A DNA stretch of 64,000 nucleotides from Rhodohalobacter sp. SW132 (GCF_003390325.1 NZ_QUOK01000004.1:1-64000), one strand, 5' to 3'. Positions 33,098 to 42,889 are shown, numbered from the stretch's first letter. The notes: generated from the letters alone by a model not told the origin. Made by a program: numbers and translations.

Positions 33098-34750
33098 TTA
33101 TTTTAACAATGTCATCTTCCTCGTAATTGTAGCACTATTACTTTGCAGCCTGTAAATGTACATGCCACTGGAAAGATTTGAAGCGTCAAAACTCACTGTG
33201 TTCGTACCTGCCTGCTGAACTCCATCTACCAATGTTGCAATTCGTCGCCCGGTAATCTCAAATACTTCAAGTTTTACGTTCTCATTTTGTGGTAGTGTAA
33301 AGGATATTTGAGTAGTTGGGTTAAATGGGTTTGGATAATTTTGGGAAAGTTCAATTGATGTTGGCAGCTGAGAAACCTGTTCTTCTGTATTTGTGGAAAC
33401 GGCTGCCAGAATTCCAAGTTCAGAAATAGCAGTCCATCCGCTGGCCCAGTTTTCAAGGCCAAATGCACCCCGGTAATCAACTTCAGTGAAGAAATCATCA
33501 TCTTCAGGTATGGGACGAACATTTTGAAATGCCGGACCTGAAGTATTAGGTAATGGATTTAATCCTCCGTCATTCGTTCGGCTGATGCCTTCGAGCTGCG
33601 GATCGGCAACTTCATTGAACTTGCCAGATGCCAACAACGCATCGCGTACAAAATCCTGGGGGATAAAATCTTCTGCATTGTTGCCGGCGCCAAAATTCCA
33701 CCAGATATTGTTGGCAAGATCCAGCTCTCCATCATCGAGCCGCTGACGACTGTCCTGACCTGATTCCAGATCTTCAATGGTGATCCCGCGGCCGCCAAAA
33801 TCAGTGAAGATGGAATTGTAATAGTAACCACCGGCATTATCCCGAAAGATGAGAGCATCATTATTGCGCGGGTCATCTGCTCCGCTTCCAATATAGGTGA
33901 CATTGTAAATCAACGGAGTTGCATACGGCTGGCCATCTTCCGGGTCAGTTCCGCCATCGTGCTCCCCTGCCCGGTCGGCATCGGATCCCTGGATTGCAAA
34001 CCAGAACTGGCCTTTCCCGCGGAATCCTTCATCGTAATCAAAGGAATCATCACCGGCAAACGCGGCCACCAGGTAACGGGTATTTACCGTTCCGCCAAAC
34101 CATTCAAAACCATCATCAAAGTTGTTAAACACTTCTACATATTCAATAGTGGTGCCACGCCCTACACCGCCCATCGTCAACCCGTTGATCTCATTACCGG
34201 CACCAATTTCGGAGCCGCCATAGCGAATTGAAACGTATCGGAACACACCGGAATCATCATCGTCATCGCAATCCATGGTAACCCCGCACCCGTAGATTCC
34301 CCGGGTTTCTGTAGACGGAATCCCTTCAATCACCGTTTCACCGGGCTCTGAGTTCAGCGTGGTATTACCCAGGATGATCACTCCACCCCACAGACCATTG
34401 ACATCCAGCGGTAGATTGCCATTGAGTTCATCGGCTTCAGCAGTAAAGATAATTGGCTGCGTAGATGTACCTTCAGCGAAGATCTTTCCACCACGCGCTA
34501 CAATCAGTGCACTGGCTTCGGCACCGGTTCCGGGAAGGCCCTTAATCACAGTTCCCGGCTCGATGTTTAGTACCGCACCCTCTTCCACGAACACAAATCC
34601 ATCCAGAAGATAGATTGTATCATTTGTCAGCGTTAGCGTCTCTCCCGGATTGATCGAAGCATCGTTCAAGGTTACTTCAGCCTGTGCAATTACCAAATTT
34701 GGTAACAGCAGCAAGAGAAATGTTAATATGGAAGCAATTTTGTATTTCAT
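33098..34750 (-). CDS. T9SS-exported right-handed beta-helix protein, partner of a TonB receptor
   Basis: 550 residues. A signal peptide (IASILTFLLLLLPNLVIAQ) is followed by a beta-helix-like body with many G-G, N and D turns: 'LLDGFVFVEEGAVLNIEPGT', 'LIVARGGKIFAEGT', 'LWGGVIILGNTTLN', 'GTTIEYVEVFNNFDDGFEWF'. It has an Asp run (MDCDDDDDSG) that may bind metal. The last 90 residues are a type IX secretion C-terminal domain: 'IELSQNYPNPFNPTTQISFT', 'VKLEVFEITGRRIATLVDG' and the final 'GMYIYRLQ' and 'RKMTLLK'. It should therefore be exported through the T9SS to the cell surface. It is 61 bp downstream of a TonB-dependent receptor on the same strand. The substrate is unknown; a Pho-box-like region upstream of the pair hints at phosphorus acquisition. 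Confidence 0.85.
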   Translation of the reverse strand: MKYKIASILTFLLLLLPNLVIAQAEVTLNDASINPGETLTLTNDTIYLLDGFVFVEEGAVLNIEPGTVIKGLPGTGAEASALIVARGGKIFAEGTSTQPIIFTAEADELNGNLPLDVNGLWGGVIILGNTTLNSEPGETVIEGIPSTETRGIYGCGVTMDCDDDDDSGVFRYVSIRYGGSEIGAGNEINGLTMGGVGRGTTIEYVEVFNNFDDGFEWFGGTVNTRYLVAAFAGDDSFDYDEGFRGKGQFWFAIQGSDADRAGEHDGGTDPEDGQPYATPLIYNVTYIGSGADDPRNNDALIFRDNAGGYYYNSIFTDFGGRGITIEDLESGQDSRQRLDDGELDLANNIWWNFGAGNNAEDFIPQDFVRDALLASGKFNEVADPQLEGISRTNDGGLNPLPNTSGPAFQNVRPIPEDDDFFTEVDYRGAFGLENWASGWTAISELGILAAVSTNTEEQVSQLPTSIELSQNYPNPFNPTTQISFTLPQNENVKLEVFEITGRRIATLVDGVQQAGTNTVSFDASNLSSGMYIYRLQSNSATITRKMTLLK

Positions 34751-34811
34751 ATTTGATTGGTTGGTTTTTTAGGGTTGATTTATGATTAGCTGTTTTTGGT
34801 TGAAGCATTAT

Positions 34812-37721
34812 TTAAAAAGAGTAGCTGACTCCCAGCGATAGCGAACGACCCAGCTGGTAGCGCTGTACAAAAAAGTCATTACCTTTAAATTCATGCCCCT
34901 TTCTGAACTCTTCGTTCAGAATATTCTTGACAGATGCGTTTATTTTCATCTCACCAAAAATTCTCTGTTCTGCAATAAAATCCAGTTGATTTCTTGAGTA
35001 CTCAAACACGTTTGGGGTACCACCCACGCTTACTTCCGACATTCTTGGCCCGAATACATTGTAGAACAGACTCATTACGGTGCCGATAGACGGGTTACTG
35101 TAGGTAATATCTGTATTCACTACATAAGGGGACTGTCCCTGTAGCGGTCGTTTACTGCCGGAGCCGGGATTAAGCGCCCGGATTAACTGTAGCTCATCGT
35201 CAGCTATGCTCACTTCGGAATGGACAAAGGTCAGGTTCAGCCCCACATCAAAGTTTTGGAAGATTCCTGAAAGCTGATCGAGTTGTTTACGTAATTCAAA
35301 TTCAACTCCATAAACTCTTGCTTCACCAACATTTCTGAATTGGATTTCAGGATTGGAAGCTGCTGCGATTGGATTAAACACTTTTTCGATTGGCTTATCG
35401 AAATCTTTCATGAATAAACTGATGGCATACAGCTCACCCGGTCTTGGAAACCATTCGAATCTGAAGTCGTAGTTTTGAACCAGTGTTCGCTGAAGTGAAG
35501 GGTTGCCAACAACAATATTGGAATTCACAAAATCAAATGAAGCAAACGGAGCCATCTCCCTGAATGTAGGCCGGGCTAGCGTTTTCCCGTAAGCGAGTCT
35601 CAGATTGATGTTATCAAAAAGTTCATACACAATGCTGACTGATGGCAAAAGATCTTTTTCGTCAATTCTCCCTGCTGTAAGAGCTGTATCTGCACTGGCT
35701 ACGTTAATTTCCGTCGTTTCCAATCTCACCCCGCCCGATACCCTTAAGCGGTCAAAAAGAGTCATTTCAGCCATTCCAAATGCAGCCTGAACGGTTTGAT
35801 TTCCGGAATAACTGTTTCGGCGTTGGGTATTATCAATCAGATAATGATTAAAACGAAAGAAACTCTCGTTTGATCTCTCTTCATCAATTCCTAAGTTTTC
35901 AGGGGCGAAAAACTGATTTGGGTCCCCAGTGTAGTTAAATCTGTCTTGTGCGAGCTGAAATTCGCGATCGTTAAATTCACGTTCTTTTTCACTCAAGCTT
36001 CCACCAAATTTCACCCTTGTTCTTGTATTAGTGACATTGTCGAGTGGGATTTCTACAAATGCATCAAGCGATCGGTTTTCTTCCTGCAGATCCCTGAAAT
36101 ACCGGGTGGGCCTTGGGTAAATAGATGTACTGACCTGGTAGGTCGTATCAAAATCTCCATTCGAACGCTGCCGGGTCAGAACGTCATTTGTAAAGAACCG
36201 AAGATCTGGTTCATTCTGCTCTGTTGTTGATCTGTTGGCATTCCATTCAACACGGATTCCATTTCTCTCCCCAAAAAGCTGATGCTCTCCTTTTAGTTGA
36301 ACCGAATTCAGTGATCGTTCAGTATATTTCAGTACACGGGTCTCAAATATTCCGTCCTCAGGCAAATCCCGTGTAAACGGACCTGATAAGAATCTTGCTG
36401 ACGATTCTACATTTTTGCTGTACATATAGTTGACCCCAACTTTATGATTTCTCAGCGGGCTGTATGCCAGATTGACCATTCCGCCCCACAACACCTCCTC
36501 TTTTCCATACTGATCGTTTAAAAGAAATTGATTGGAAAGTCCTTCTGTTGTTGCTGCATTACTCGTGAGCTGATACCGGGCTGATTCCCCATCCGTATAG
36601 CCAGATATATCTTTTGACTGGCTGAAGGCAGCCATGATACCAAGTGGTTTTCCAAACAGATCGAATTGATTTCCTGCCGACGCAGAAAAACTTTGATCAA
36701 ATGGGGCCTTTATCTCTCTTGGTGCCATCACTGAGCTAAATGATTTGGTTAAGCGATCCAGCTCAAGGGCGTTTTCTTCATTGGTAAAAGATGAAGATAA
36801 AGGTGGAATATTATTGGCGCTTAAAACAGCTTCGGGTATCTGTCTGTTCGATCCCGGGTTCCCAAATATCCCGGTTCGTCCGCCATCATATAAAAGCATA
36901 TCGCCTCCTGCCCCAACTGCTGTGTTGAACCCGCTTGAAGCAGATAATTTTATCTCAAATCTGTCAGGATAATCTTTCGTCTGAATGTTTACAGATCCAC
37001 CTGTAAAATCTCCCGGCAGATCTGGTGTGAAAGATTTAGTTGTGGTGATATTTTCCAGGAGAGAAGATGGAAACAAGTCAAATGGAACAGCATTTTTATC
37101 AGGATCGGATGATGGAATCTTAGAGCCGTTCATGTTGGTATTCATGTAACGGTCGCCAAGCCCGCGAACGTAAACATACTTGCCATCCAATACACTTGCT
37201 CCGGAGACTTTTTCCATGGCGTCTGCAGCGTTCGAACTACCAGAGCGACTGATATGCTCTGCACTGATTGCGTTACTGACAACCATAGATTTTTGTCTCA
37301 ACGACAAAAGCGAAGCCTCATTATTTCGCATGACTCTGGCAGAAACTATCACTTCATCCATTTCGGAAGTGGCTTGCTGCAGATCTACTTCAAGCCGTAA
37401 TGTTTGTCCGCTCTCAACTTCAACATCAGTTATCACCTTGGTTGCATATGAAACATAACTGACTCGAAGCGTATACAGACCCGGTTCCACGTTCCCTATA
37501 GAGAAGTAACCATCCAGGTCCGTTACTGCACCCTGTTCAGTTTCCTCCACATATATCGTGGCACTAAGTAAAGGTTCACCGGTGCTGCTATCAACTACTC
37601 TGCCAACAATCCGTACACCGTCTGATAGTGTTGGTTGTGCGTAAAGATCTGTCGTATCAACTAAACTTACAGCAGAAAGGAGTGCTGCAAGAATGATTGT
37701 AAATTGAATTCGTGTTTTCAC
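34812..37721 (-). CDS. TonB-dependent receptor with CarboxypepD_reg-like N-terminal domain
   Basis: 969 residues. A signal peptide (IILAALLSAVSLVDTTDLYA) leads to a CarboxypepD_reg-like domain (about 35-120: 'RIVGRVVDSSTGEPLLSATI' and 'DLDGYFSIGNVEPGLYTLRV'). The plug comes next ('DAMEKVSGASVLDGKYVYVR', then 'GLGDRYMNTNMNGSKIPSSD' and 'TPDLPGDFTGGSVNIQTKD'), then a barrel of about 700 residues ending in the strand SLGVSYSF. It imports a ligand across the outer membrane using ExbB/ExbD/TonB energy; an exbB-exbD cluster lies 4-6 kb upstream. No SusD-like gene is present; the partner is the surface beta-helix protein downstream. Four 11-bp-spaced repeats lie 75-113 bp before its start codon. Confidence 0.93.
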   Translation of the reverse strand: MKTRIQFTIILAALLSAVSLVDTTDLYAQPTLSDGVRIVGRVVDSSTGEPLLSATIYVEETEQGAVTDLDGYFSIGNVEPGLYTLRVSYVSYATKVITDVEVESGQTLRLEVDLQQATSEMDEVIVSARVMRNNEASLLSLRQKSMVVSNAISAEHISRSGSSNAADAMEKVSGASVLDGKYVYVRGLGDRYMNTNMNGSKIPSSDPDKNAVPFDLFPSSLLENITTTKSFTPDLPGDFTGGSVNIQTKDYPDRFEIKLSASSGFNTAVGAGGDMLLYDGGRTGIFGNPGSNRQIPEAVLSANNIPPLSSSFTNEENALELDRLTKSFSSVMAPREIKAPFDQSFSASAGNQFDLFGKPLGIMAAFSQSKDISGYTDGESARYQLTSNAATTEGLSNQFLLNDQYGKEEVLWGGMVNLAYSPLRNHKVGVNYMYSKNVESSARFLSGPFTRDLPEDGIFETRVLKYTERSLNSVQLKGEHQLFGERNGIRVEWNANRSTTEQNEPDLRFFTNDVLTRQRSNGDFDTTYQVSTSIYPRPTRYFRDLQEENRSLDAFVEIPLDNVTNTRTRVKFGGSLSEKEREFNDREFQLAQDRFNYTGDPNQFFAPENLGIDEERSNESFFRFNHYLIDNTQRRNSYSGNQTVQAAFGMAEMTLFDRLRVSGGVRLETTEINVASADTALTAGRIDEKDLLPSVSIVYELFDNINLRLAYGKTLARPTFREMAPFASFDFVNSNIVVGNPSLQRTLVQNYDFRFEWFPRPGELYAISLFMKDFDKPIEKVFNPIAAASNPEIQFRNVGEARVYGVEFELRKQLDQLSGIFQNFDVGLNLTFVHSEVSIADDELQLIRALNPGSGSKRPLQGQSPYVVNTDITYSNPSIGTVMSLFYNVFGPRMSEVSVGGTPNVFEYSRNQLDFIAEQRIFGEMKINASVKNILNEEFRKGHEFKGNDFFVQRYQLGRSLSLGVSYSF

Positions 37722-37795
37722 TGTCCTTTTTTTTGTCAGTTAATGATGTGCTGGACAGCAAGTTACACGGGCAATGTTTCAACACTATTACCGGC

Positions 37796-37834
37796 TTGTT
37801 AACAAATTGTTCTCTTAATGTGTTCTTAATGTAA
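37796..37834 (-). promoter_or_regulatory. Pho-box-like direct repeats upstream of the TonB receptor
   Basis: On the minus strand, four hexamers follow each other with a strict 11-bp period: TTACAT, ACACAT, GAACAA, TAACAA (plus-strand starts 37829, 37818, 37807, 37796). The 5-bp spacers of the first two are identical (TAAGA). This is the geometry of PhoP/PhoB binding sites (TTAACA-like units every 11 bp). A TAATAG -10-like element follows about 10 bp further on. No PhoB/PhoR gene is in the window. Confidence 0.5.
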
Positions 37835-38047
37835 CCTTCACTTAGAGGGCTTTGGAAAACCGTGCTTTCGTCAAATTTCGGCGTTATCGTGGAATCGAAA
37901 TCCTCACGTATTGTATATACGCTCCGGTTCCGATTCCACTCTGGTCTTGAACTATGACAAAATCCCTGGTTTTGCAAAACCCTCACTTACTCTATTTTTT
38001 CTGTATTGAACGTGAGTATTATTGCTGCTCTAAGTGTATGGCGGACA
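37835..38047. other. intergenic region between the TonB receptor promoter and the ftsH terminator
   Basis: About 210 bp in which I see no gene, no further repeat and no RNA structure that I can support. Confidence 0.4.
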
Positions 38048-38081
38048 GAAAAAAAGGCTGAATTCTATATGAATTCAGCCT
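38048..38081 (-). terminator. intrinsic terminator of ftsH
   Basis: Perfect 11-bp stem AGGCTGAATTC (38055-38065) - TATAT - GAATTCAGCCT (38071-38081). On the minus strand it is followed by seven T. It lies 30 bp after the ftsH stop. Confidence 0.9.
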
Positions 38082-38110
38082 ACGTTGAGTATTCTTAAGT
38101 AATAAAAGTG

Positions 38111-40249
38111 TTACACGTCTTCTTTAGTCTGTTCCTTTTTTTTATCCTGTGGTTCTTCAGGCTGTTCTTTCACAGATTCAGATTCACTTTTCTCTTCCTC
38201 TTTTTCCGACATCAGATCGAGCTGTTCAGGTCCGTTGCTCTTATCCTTTTTTTCTTTTTCTTCGGAACTCGAGCCATTTGTAACTGCTTTTTTCGAAGTG
38301 TCATTCGTTTCAAAAATTCCTTCCGGATAATTTCCTGTGGGACGGTCGCCTAACAGGTCTCGGATATCGTGATGGTTGATCACCTCTTTATCCAGCAGGG
38401 TTTCAGCCATTTTCTCCAGTTTATCCTGGTGATCTTTCAGCAGATCAAATGTTCGTTTATAATTAGTTTTTATGATCTCCTGAATGGCCATATCAATTCT
38501 CTGGGCCGTTTTTTCAGAGTACTTTTTGTTAAATCCATAACTATTATTCGGATTATTGGAATCTTTAAGTGAAAGGTATCCCAGCTCTTCACTCATTCCA
38601 TATTCTGCCACCATTGCAAATGCCATAGTGGTAATCCGTTCAAGATCATTCTGAGCACCGGTAGAAATCTTACCAAAGATAATCTCTTCAGCCACACGGC
38701 CGCCAAGCAGTGCGCAAATTTTATCGTTTAGTTCTTCAGTAGTCATCAGGAACCGGTCTTCAAGTGGTGTTTGCAGCGTATAGCCTAAAGCAGCAAGCCC
38801 ACGCGGCACAATACTCACTTTTAGTACCGTATCGGTATGTTCCAGATACCAGCCCACAATTGCATGACCCGCCTCGTGATACGCAACAATTTTACGTTCG
38901 TTTGGATTGATCAGTTTATTCTTTTTCTCTAAACCAGCCACAACCCGTTCAATAGAATCCTGGAAATCAACCATTTCCACGGCTTTCTTATTTCGTCTTG
39001 CAGCCATTAATGCTGCCTCGTTACACAGGTTTGCAAGTTCAGCCCCTGCGAATCCCGGAGTTTGTGATGCGAGTACTTTTAAATCGATATCATCTGAAAG
39101 CTTCAGCTTTTCAACATGGACTTCCAGTACCTGCATCCGTCCTTTCAGATCGGGTTTATCGATCAGAATTTGCCGGTCAAAACGTCCCGGGCGCAAAAGT
39201 GCGGAGTCGAGAACGTCCGGGCGGTTTGTTGCCGCCATAATGATTACACCATTATCGGAGTTAAAACCGTCCATCTCACTCAATAGCTGATTGAGCGTAT
39301 TTTCACGTTCATCATTAGAGTTCATCTGCATACCACTTCCCCGCGATCGCCCGATTGAATCAATCTCATCAATGAATACAATACACGGAGCTTTTTCCTT
39401 GGCCTGTTTAAACAGATCACGTACACGGGCAGCACCAACACCTACAAACATCTCAACAAAATCGGACCCACTGAGTGAGAAAAACGGCACATCGGCTTCA
39501 CCCGCTGTCGCTTTGGCAAGCAGTGTTTTACCTGTTCCCGGAGGGCCGACAAGCAGCACACCTTTGGGAAGGCTGCCGCCAAGATTTGTAAATTTCTTAG
39601 GATTGCTCAAAAATTCGACAACCTCTTCGACTTCTGCCTTTGCTTCTTCGAGTCCGGCAACATCCTGGAAAGAAACTTTGCTCTCGGTCTGTTTGTCGTA
39701 AAGAGAGGCTTTATTTTTGCCAATATTTAGAACCTGCTGCCCCGGATTCATTCGCTTGAAGATAAAAATCCAGAAGGCAATAATAAGCGCTATAGGAATC
39801 AGCCAGATAAAGATTCCGCTCCACCAGTTCTCTTCGACTCTCACGTCATACACTACGTTATATTCATCAAACATAGCCCTGACTTCATCACCCTCAAGCA
39901 TTGTGGTGGTAAATTTAGGTCCGGAGGGTTCAGATGAACGCCACCTGCTTTCTTCCTGCTCAGGGCGTTCAACTATTCCTTCTTCAATAGCTTTTTCAGA
40001 GTATTCCCCTTCAATCTCTGTGTTGTTAATAATCAGGATTTCCTGTACATACCCCTCCTGAACATACTCCAGGAACTCACTATATTTTATTCTTTCAGAG
40101 CTGTCACCGGGAGCAACAAGAAAATTAAATCCAATTAAAACGAGAAACAGAACAACGTAGATCCAGATTGGAAAACGAGGTGCTTTCTTTTTTTCGTTTT
40201 TGTTTGAACCGGAGTTAGAAGAATTTTTGGATGTCTGTTTTTTAGTCAT
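38111..40249 (-). CDS. ftsH: ATP-dependent zinc metalloprotease FtsH
   Basis: 712 residues. The first TM is at about 28-48 ([19 protein letters not shown]), followed by a periplasmic domain of about 100 residues and a second TM at about 145-163 ([19 protein letters not shown]). The AAA+ domain has Walker A at about 230-240 ('[20 protein letters not shown]'), Walker B ([13 protein letters not shown]) and the second region of homology ('[20 protein letters not shown]'). The protease domain has HEAGH at about 457 ('[16 protein letters not shown]') and the third zinc ligand further on. It extracts and degrades membrane and damaged proteins. The last 70 residues are an unusually long Lys/Glu/Ser tail. 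Own terminator downstream; about 220 bp separate it from thiL. Confidence 0.98.
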   Translation of the reverse strand: MTKKQTSKNSSNSGSNKNEKKKAPRFPIWIYVVLFLVLIGFNFLVAPGDSSERIKYSEFLEYVQEGYVQEILIINNTEIEGEYSEKAIEEGIVERPEQEESRWRSSEPSGPKFTTTMLEGDEVRAMFDEYNVVYDVRVEENWWSGIFIWLIPIALIIAFWIFIFKRMNPGQQVLNIGKNKASLYDKQTESKVSFQDVAGLEEAKAEVEEVVEFLSNPKKFTNLGGSLPKGVLLVGPPGTGKTLLAKATAGEADVPFFSLSGSDFVEMFVGVGAARVRDLFKQAKEKAPCIVFIDEIDSIGRSRGSGMQMNSNDERENTLNQLLSEMDGFNSDNGVIIMAATNRPDVLDSALLRPGRFDRQILIDKPDLKGRMQVLEVHVEKLKLSDDIDLKVLASQTPGFAGAELANLCNEAALMAARRNKKAVEMVDFQDSIERVVAGLEKKNKLINPNERKIVAYHEAGHAIVGWYLEHTDTVLKVSIVPRGLAALGYTLQTPLEDRFLMTTEELNDKICALLGGRVAEEIIFGKISTGAQNDLERITTMAFAMVAEYGMSEELGYLSLKDSNNPNNSYGFNKKYSEKTAQRIDMAIQEIIKTNYKRTFDLLKDHQDKLEKMAETLLDKEVINHHDIRDLLGDRPTGNYPEGIFETNDTSKKAVTNGSSSEEKEKKDKSNGPEQLDLMSEKEEEKSESESVKEQPEEPQDKKKEQTKEDV

Positions 40250-40471
40250 TTAACTTTTTTGAATATCTTAGCAACCCTAAAGATAGTGTTTTTTCTGCAG
40301 AATTATACATTATCAGAATGGGTTCTGAAGATTTTTTCACGGAAATAAAGTTTTTCGAAAGTTGCTATAGTCAACGATTGTAATCCGTTTGGTGAGGATA
40401 CACCGGTCTGGAAGTGCTTAGAAAGTATAACACAGTGGGTAAACTGAAAGGATAACGGTTATAAGCATTGA

Positions 40472-41506
40472 TTATGTTTCAAAAAGATCAAATTTTATGG
40501 TCTCTTCTTCCCCGGTATTGATCACAAACTGTTTTTCGCGTCCCACAATTTTACCAATAACAGCAAAATCCTCAAATTCTGTTTTTAGCTTTTCAACATC
40601 TTCTTCTTTGAGTGTAAATAGCATCTCAAAATCTTCGCCGCCATAAAATGCGTATTTATCAACATCTTCCTGCATCTCATCGGCTACATTCCGAACCTCA
40701 AAAGAAATGGGAACAGCCGGTGAATACATTTGAACCCCCATATTGGAACTTCTGGCTATATTTTGAAGGTCATTAACAACACCTTTCGTGACATCCGTCA
40801 TGCTTGTAGGACGAATACCTGTGTTTTTAAAACTTTCGATCAGATCAAACCGCGCTTTAGGCACCAGCTGGCGCTGAACAACAAACTCATATTTTTCAAG
40901 ATCAGGTTGAAAATGGTCACTGCCGCTCTCTTGCCATGTTTTTTTTTCTCTTAGTAAAATTCTCAGACCAGCCATCGCTGCGCCCAGTTCACCAGTCACG
41001 CATATAATGTTATCTTCTTCAGCATCAGACCGTTTTACAGCAGATCCTTTTTCCACTTCGCCGGTAACAGAAACAGAAACGACTAATATTTGATGAGATG
41101 CAGTTGTATCACCACCCGTGATCTGTACCCCATAGTCTTTACATGCTGCATCAATTCCTTCGTAAAGCTGTTCCATCATCTGTACCGAATACCGATTGGG
41201 AACAGCGAGATTTATATTTATTGTTTTTGGCTGACCATTCATCGCATAAATATCACTTACAGCAGCCGTAACAATTTTATATCCTAAATGTTTGAATGGA
41301 GTGTAGGTCAGATCAAAATGAACCCCTTCTAAAAAGATTTCCGAAGACGTTGTGATTTGGCAGCCTTCCTGAACATTGAAGAGTGAAGCATCATCCCCCA
41401 TTCCGAGTTCTGTTTCCTTTGAAACTGATCCGGTGAATTTTGAGAGTCGTTCAACAAATCGGGCAAAACCGATCTCCTGAATTGTTTTAAAATCGTTTTT
41501 TTTCAT
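40472..41506 (-). CDS. thiL: thiamine-monophosphate kinase
   Basis: 344 residues with the ThiL/PurM-type layout: 'ELGMGDDASLFNVQEG' (metal- and ATP-binding Asp pair near the N-terminus), 'SDIYAMNGQPKTININLAVP', 'GVQITGGDTTASHQILVVSV' and a late 'YAFYGGEDFEMLFTL' (the GGEDYELLF motif). It phosphorylates thiamine monophosphate to the active diphosphate, the cofactor needed by the acetolactate synthase-like and Kgd-type enzymes in this window. No TPP riboswitch was recognised upstream and no other thi gene is near. It follows exbD after two hairpin terminators, so it should be transcribed separately. Confidence 0.93.
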   Translation of the reverse strand: MKKNDFKTIQEIGFARFVERLSKFTGSVSKETELGMGDDASLFNVQEGCQITTSSEIFLEGVHFDLTYTPFKHLGYKIVTAAVSDIYAMNGQPKTININLAVPNRYSVQMMEQLYEGIDAACKDYGVQITGGDTTASHQILVVSVSVTGEVEKGSAVKRSDAEEDNIICVTGELGAAMAGLRILLREKKTWQESGSDHFQPDLEKYEFVVQRQLVPKARFDLIESFKNTGIRPTSMTDVTKGVVNDLQNIARSSNMGVQMYSPAVPISFEVRNVADEMQEDVDKYAFYGGEDFEMLFTLKEEDVEKLKTEFEDFAVIGKIVGREKQFVINTGEEETIKFDLFET

Positions 41507-41525
41507 GAATGGGATTTTAATAAAA

Positions 41526-41562
41526 TAAAAAAAGGCATTTACACAAAGTGTAGACGCCTTTT
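41526..41562 (-). terminator. intrinsic terminator after the exbB/exbD operon (second of two)
   Basis: AAAGGC and TTTACAC pair with GTGTA and GCCTTT with one bulge. On the minus strand it is followed by seven T. It stands about 60 bp beyond the last exbD stop. Confidence 0.75.
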
Positions 41563-41576
41563 GATCGTTTGAAAAA

Positions 41577-41600
41577 GATTCCCGGTTAAAACCGGGAATC
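41577..41600 (-). terminator. terminator-like palindrome after the exbB/exbD operon (first of two)
   Basis: Perfect 11-bp arms GATTCCCGGTT and AACCGGGAATC with a 2-nt loop. On the minus strand it is followed by TTTTTC. It may act in tandem with the next hairpin. Confidence 0.6.
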
Positions 41601-41623
41601 GATAATTTTTGATTCGTATCAGA

Positions 41624-42070
41624 CTAAATTTCGCGAAGTGTTGAATAGTTGATACGCAGTGTTCCTGCATGCCTGAGTTCCTGCTGAACATCGGTTACGA
41701 TGCCAAATTCGGAGTCTGCATCTACGCGAAGAGAAACAATGAGCCTGGGCTCGTCCATCAGTTTATCATACATGATATTACGGATCGACCCCATATCATC
41801 TATCAGGGTATCATCAATCTGAACGCGGGTTTCACCAAGTTGTCCGCCACCAAGGCGTTGCGGGCCGATATAAATATAGCTAACGAGCCTTTTCTGCTCG
41901 ATCTTCTCTATATTTTCAGCCGAGGTATACTCAATCTGTACCTGCAGTTCAACCTCACGAAGTACCGTTGTAACCATGAAGAAAATAAGCAACATGAATA
42001 CAACATCCGGCATCGCAGAGGTTGGCACCCCCTGTTTCGTTTTCGCCTGCTTCTTTTTAAATCTACTCAT
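41624..42070 (-). CDS. exbD: ExbD/TolR-family proton channel subunit
   Basis: 148 residues. A basic cytoplasmic N-terminus (MSRFKKKQAKTKQGVPTSAM) leads to a single TM that carries the conserved Asp: 'MPDVVFMLLIFFMVTTVL' (Asp at about 22). This residue takes up protons in ExbD/TolR proteins. The periplasmic part is about 105 residues ('DTLIDDMGSIRNIMYDKL', 'ELRHAGTLRINYSTL'). It is the last gene of the exbB-(89 aa)-exbD-exbD operon, 3 bp after the first exbD. With ExbB it harvests the proton gradient for TonB-type transport or T9SS/gliding-like machinery; which one cannot be told here. Confidence 0.9.
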   Translation of the reverse strand: MSRFKKKQAKTKQGVPTSAMPDVVFMLLIFFMVTTVLREVELQVQIEYTSAENIEKIEQKRLVSYIYIGPQRLGGGQLGETRVQIDDTLIDDMGSIRNIMYDKLMDEPRLIVSLRVDADSEFGIVTDVQQELRHAGTLRINYSTLREI

Positions 42071-42073
42071 AAG

Positions 42074-42616
42074 TTAGCCCTCATCCGGTTCAGCGATTGA
42101 TATTCGTCGGGGATACATGTCCCGAATCTCGTCCTGTTGAACACTGTCATCCTCAAGTGCCGAGTATGGAACACCAAAACGATTCTGAGAGGCGACATTC
42201 CGCAATTCTGCGTACGCCCCCATCACTTCATCGAGCATATCGATATAAACGTTATACGGTGTTCGCCTGTCGGTTTTGATGGATACGATCGCATCATCCG
42301 GTGATTCTGACAAGTTTGGATCGTTCGTTGGATTGTCAACAAAATCCATGACCCTTTGCCTGATTTCAGATATTGCGGCAGGTTCTTCATCGAGAAGCAC
42401 CATTCCCTGAGCATTCACAAGAATGTTCAGGAGGTTTCTTTCACGAACCGGTGGCGGCTCAATATCATCCGGAATCGGAGGTAATGTCATTCCGATACCG
42501 GCGTCCACATCAATGGTTGTTACCACAAGGAAGAATATCAAAAGCAAAAATGCGATATCCGCCAGTGATGAACCATTGATTTCCGGTTCTTCTCTACGTT
42601 GTTGTTTATTGAGCAT
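42074..42616 (-). CDS. exbD: ExbD/TolR-family proton channel subunit, second copy
   Basis: 180 residues. The N-terminus (MLNKQQRREEPEINGSSLAD) is followed by the TM with the conserved Asp: 'LADIAFLLLIFFLVVTTIDV' (Asp at about 20). The periplasmic domain is longer than in the downstream copy and has a Pro-rich linker (LPPIPDDIEPPPVRE), then 'NLLNILVNAQGMVLLDEEP' and 'NVYIDMLDEVMGAYAELRN'. The two ExbD proteins differ clearly, so a hetero-dimer in one channel is possible. The pattern of two adjacent exbD genes after an exbB is common in Bacteroidetes relatives. Gaps to neighbours are 3 bp on each side, showing tight co-transcription. Confidence 0.9.
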   Translation of the reverse strand: MLNKQQRREEPEINGSSLADIAFLLLIFFLVVTTIDVDAGIGMTLPPIPDDIEPPPVRERNLLNILVNAQGMVLLDEEPAAISEIRQRVMDFVDNPTNDPNLSESPDDAIVSIKTDRRTPYNVYIDMLDEVMGAYAELRNVASQNRFGVPYSALEDDSVQQDEIRDMYPRRISIAEPDEG

Positions 42617-42619
42617 CGC

Positions 42620-42889
42620 TTAGAGATTAAATGTTCTTCTTGTACTTGATATCACGATAGCCAGAGCCATAAGCGACATCATGATCACAAGAGTGAGCAT
42701 AGCCGCTCTGTCGACGCTGTTTAAAATTGCGTAACAGATACCAAATATCGCAAGCGGTACAATCATCACGCTCACCTTTTTAAGGCTTGCGCGTCCCTGT
42801 GCTACGTTGCGTATGCCTGCAGCCAGTGCTAATATCGCACCGATTGCAATCAATCCCAATCCAAGTCCAATTGCTATTGTTTCAACCAT
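42620..42889 (-). CDS. 89-residue three-TM membrane protein in the exbB-exbD operon
   Basis: Three hydrophobic segments are visible: about 4-25 (TIAIGLGLGLIAIGAILALA), about 39-59 (VSVMIVPLAIFGICYAILNS) and about 64-84 (MLTLVIMMSLMALAIVISS). Short basic loops separate them (NVAQGRASLKK, STRRTF). No family recognised. It is fixed between exbB (38 bp) and the first exbD (3 bp), so it is probably an accessory subunit or assembly factor of this energising complex. That role is inferred from position only. Confidence 0.7.
   Translation of the reverse strand: MVETIAIGLGLGLIAIGAILALAAGIRNVAQGRASLKKVSVMIVPLAIFGICYAILNSVDRAAMLTLVIMMSLMALAIVISSTRRTFNL

Noticed and set aside
37722-38110. An 85-110 codon minus-strand frame overlapping the TonB receptor start
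   Set aside because: It overlaps the receptor signal peptide and the Pho-box-like region, and its composition is not protein-like.
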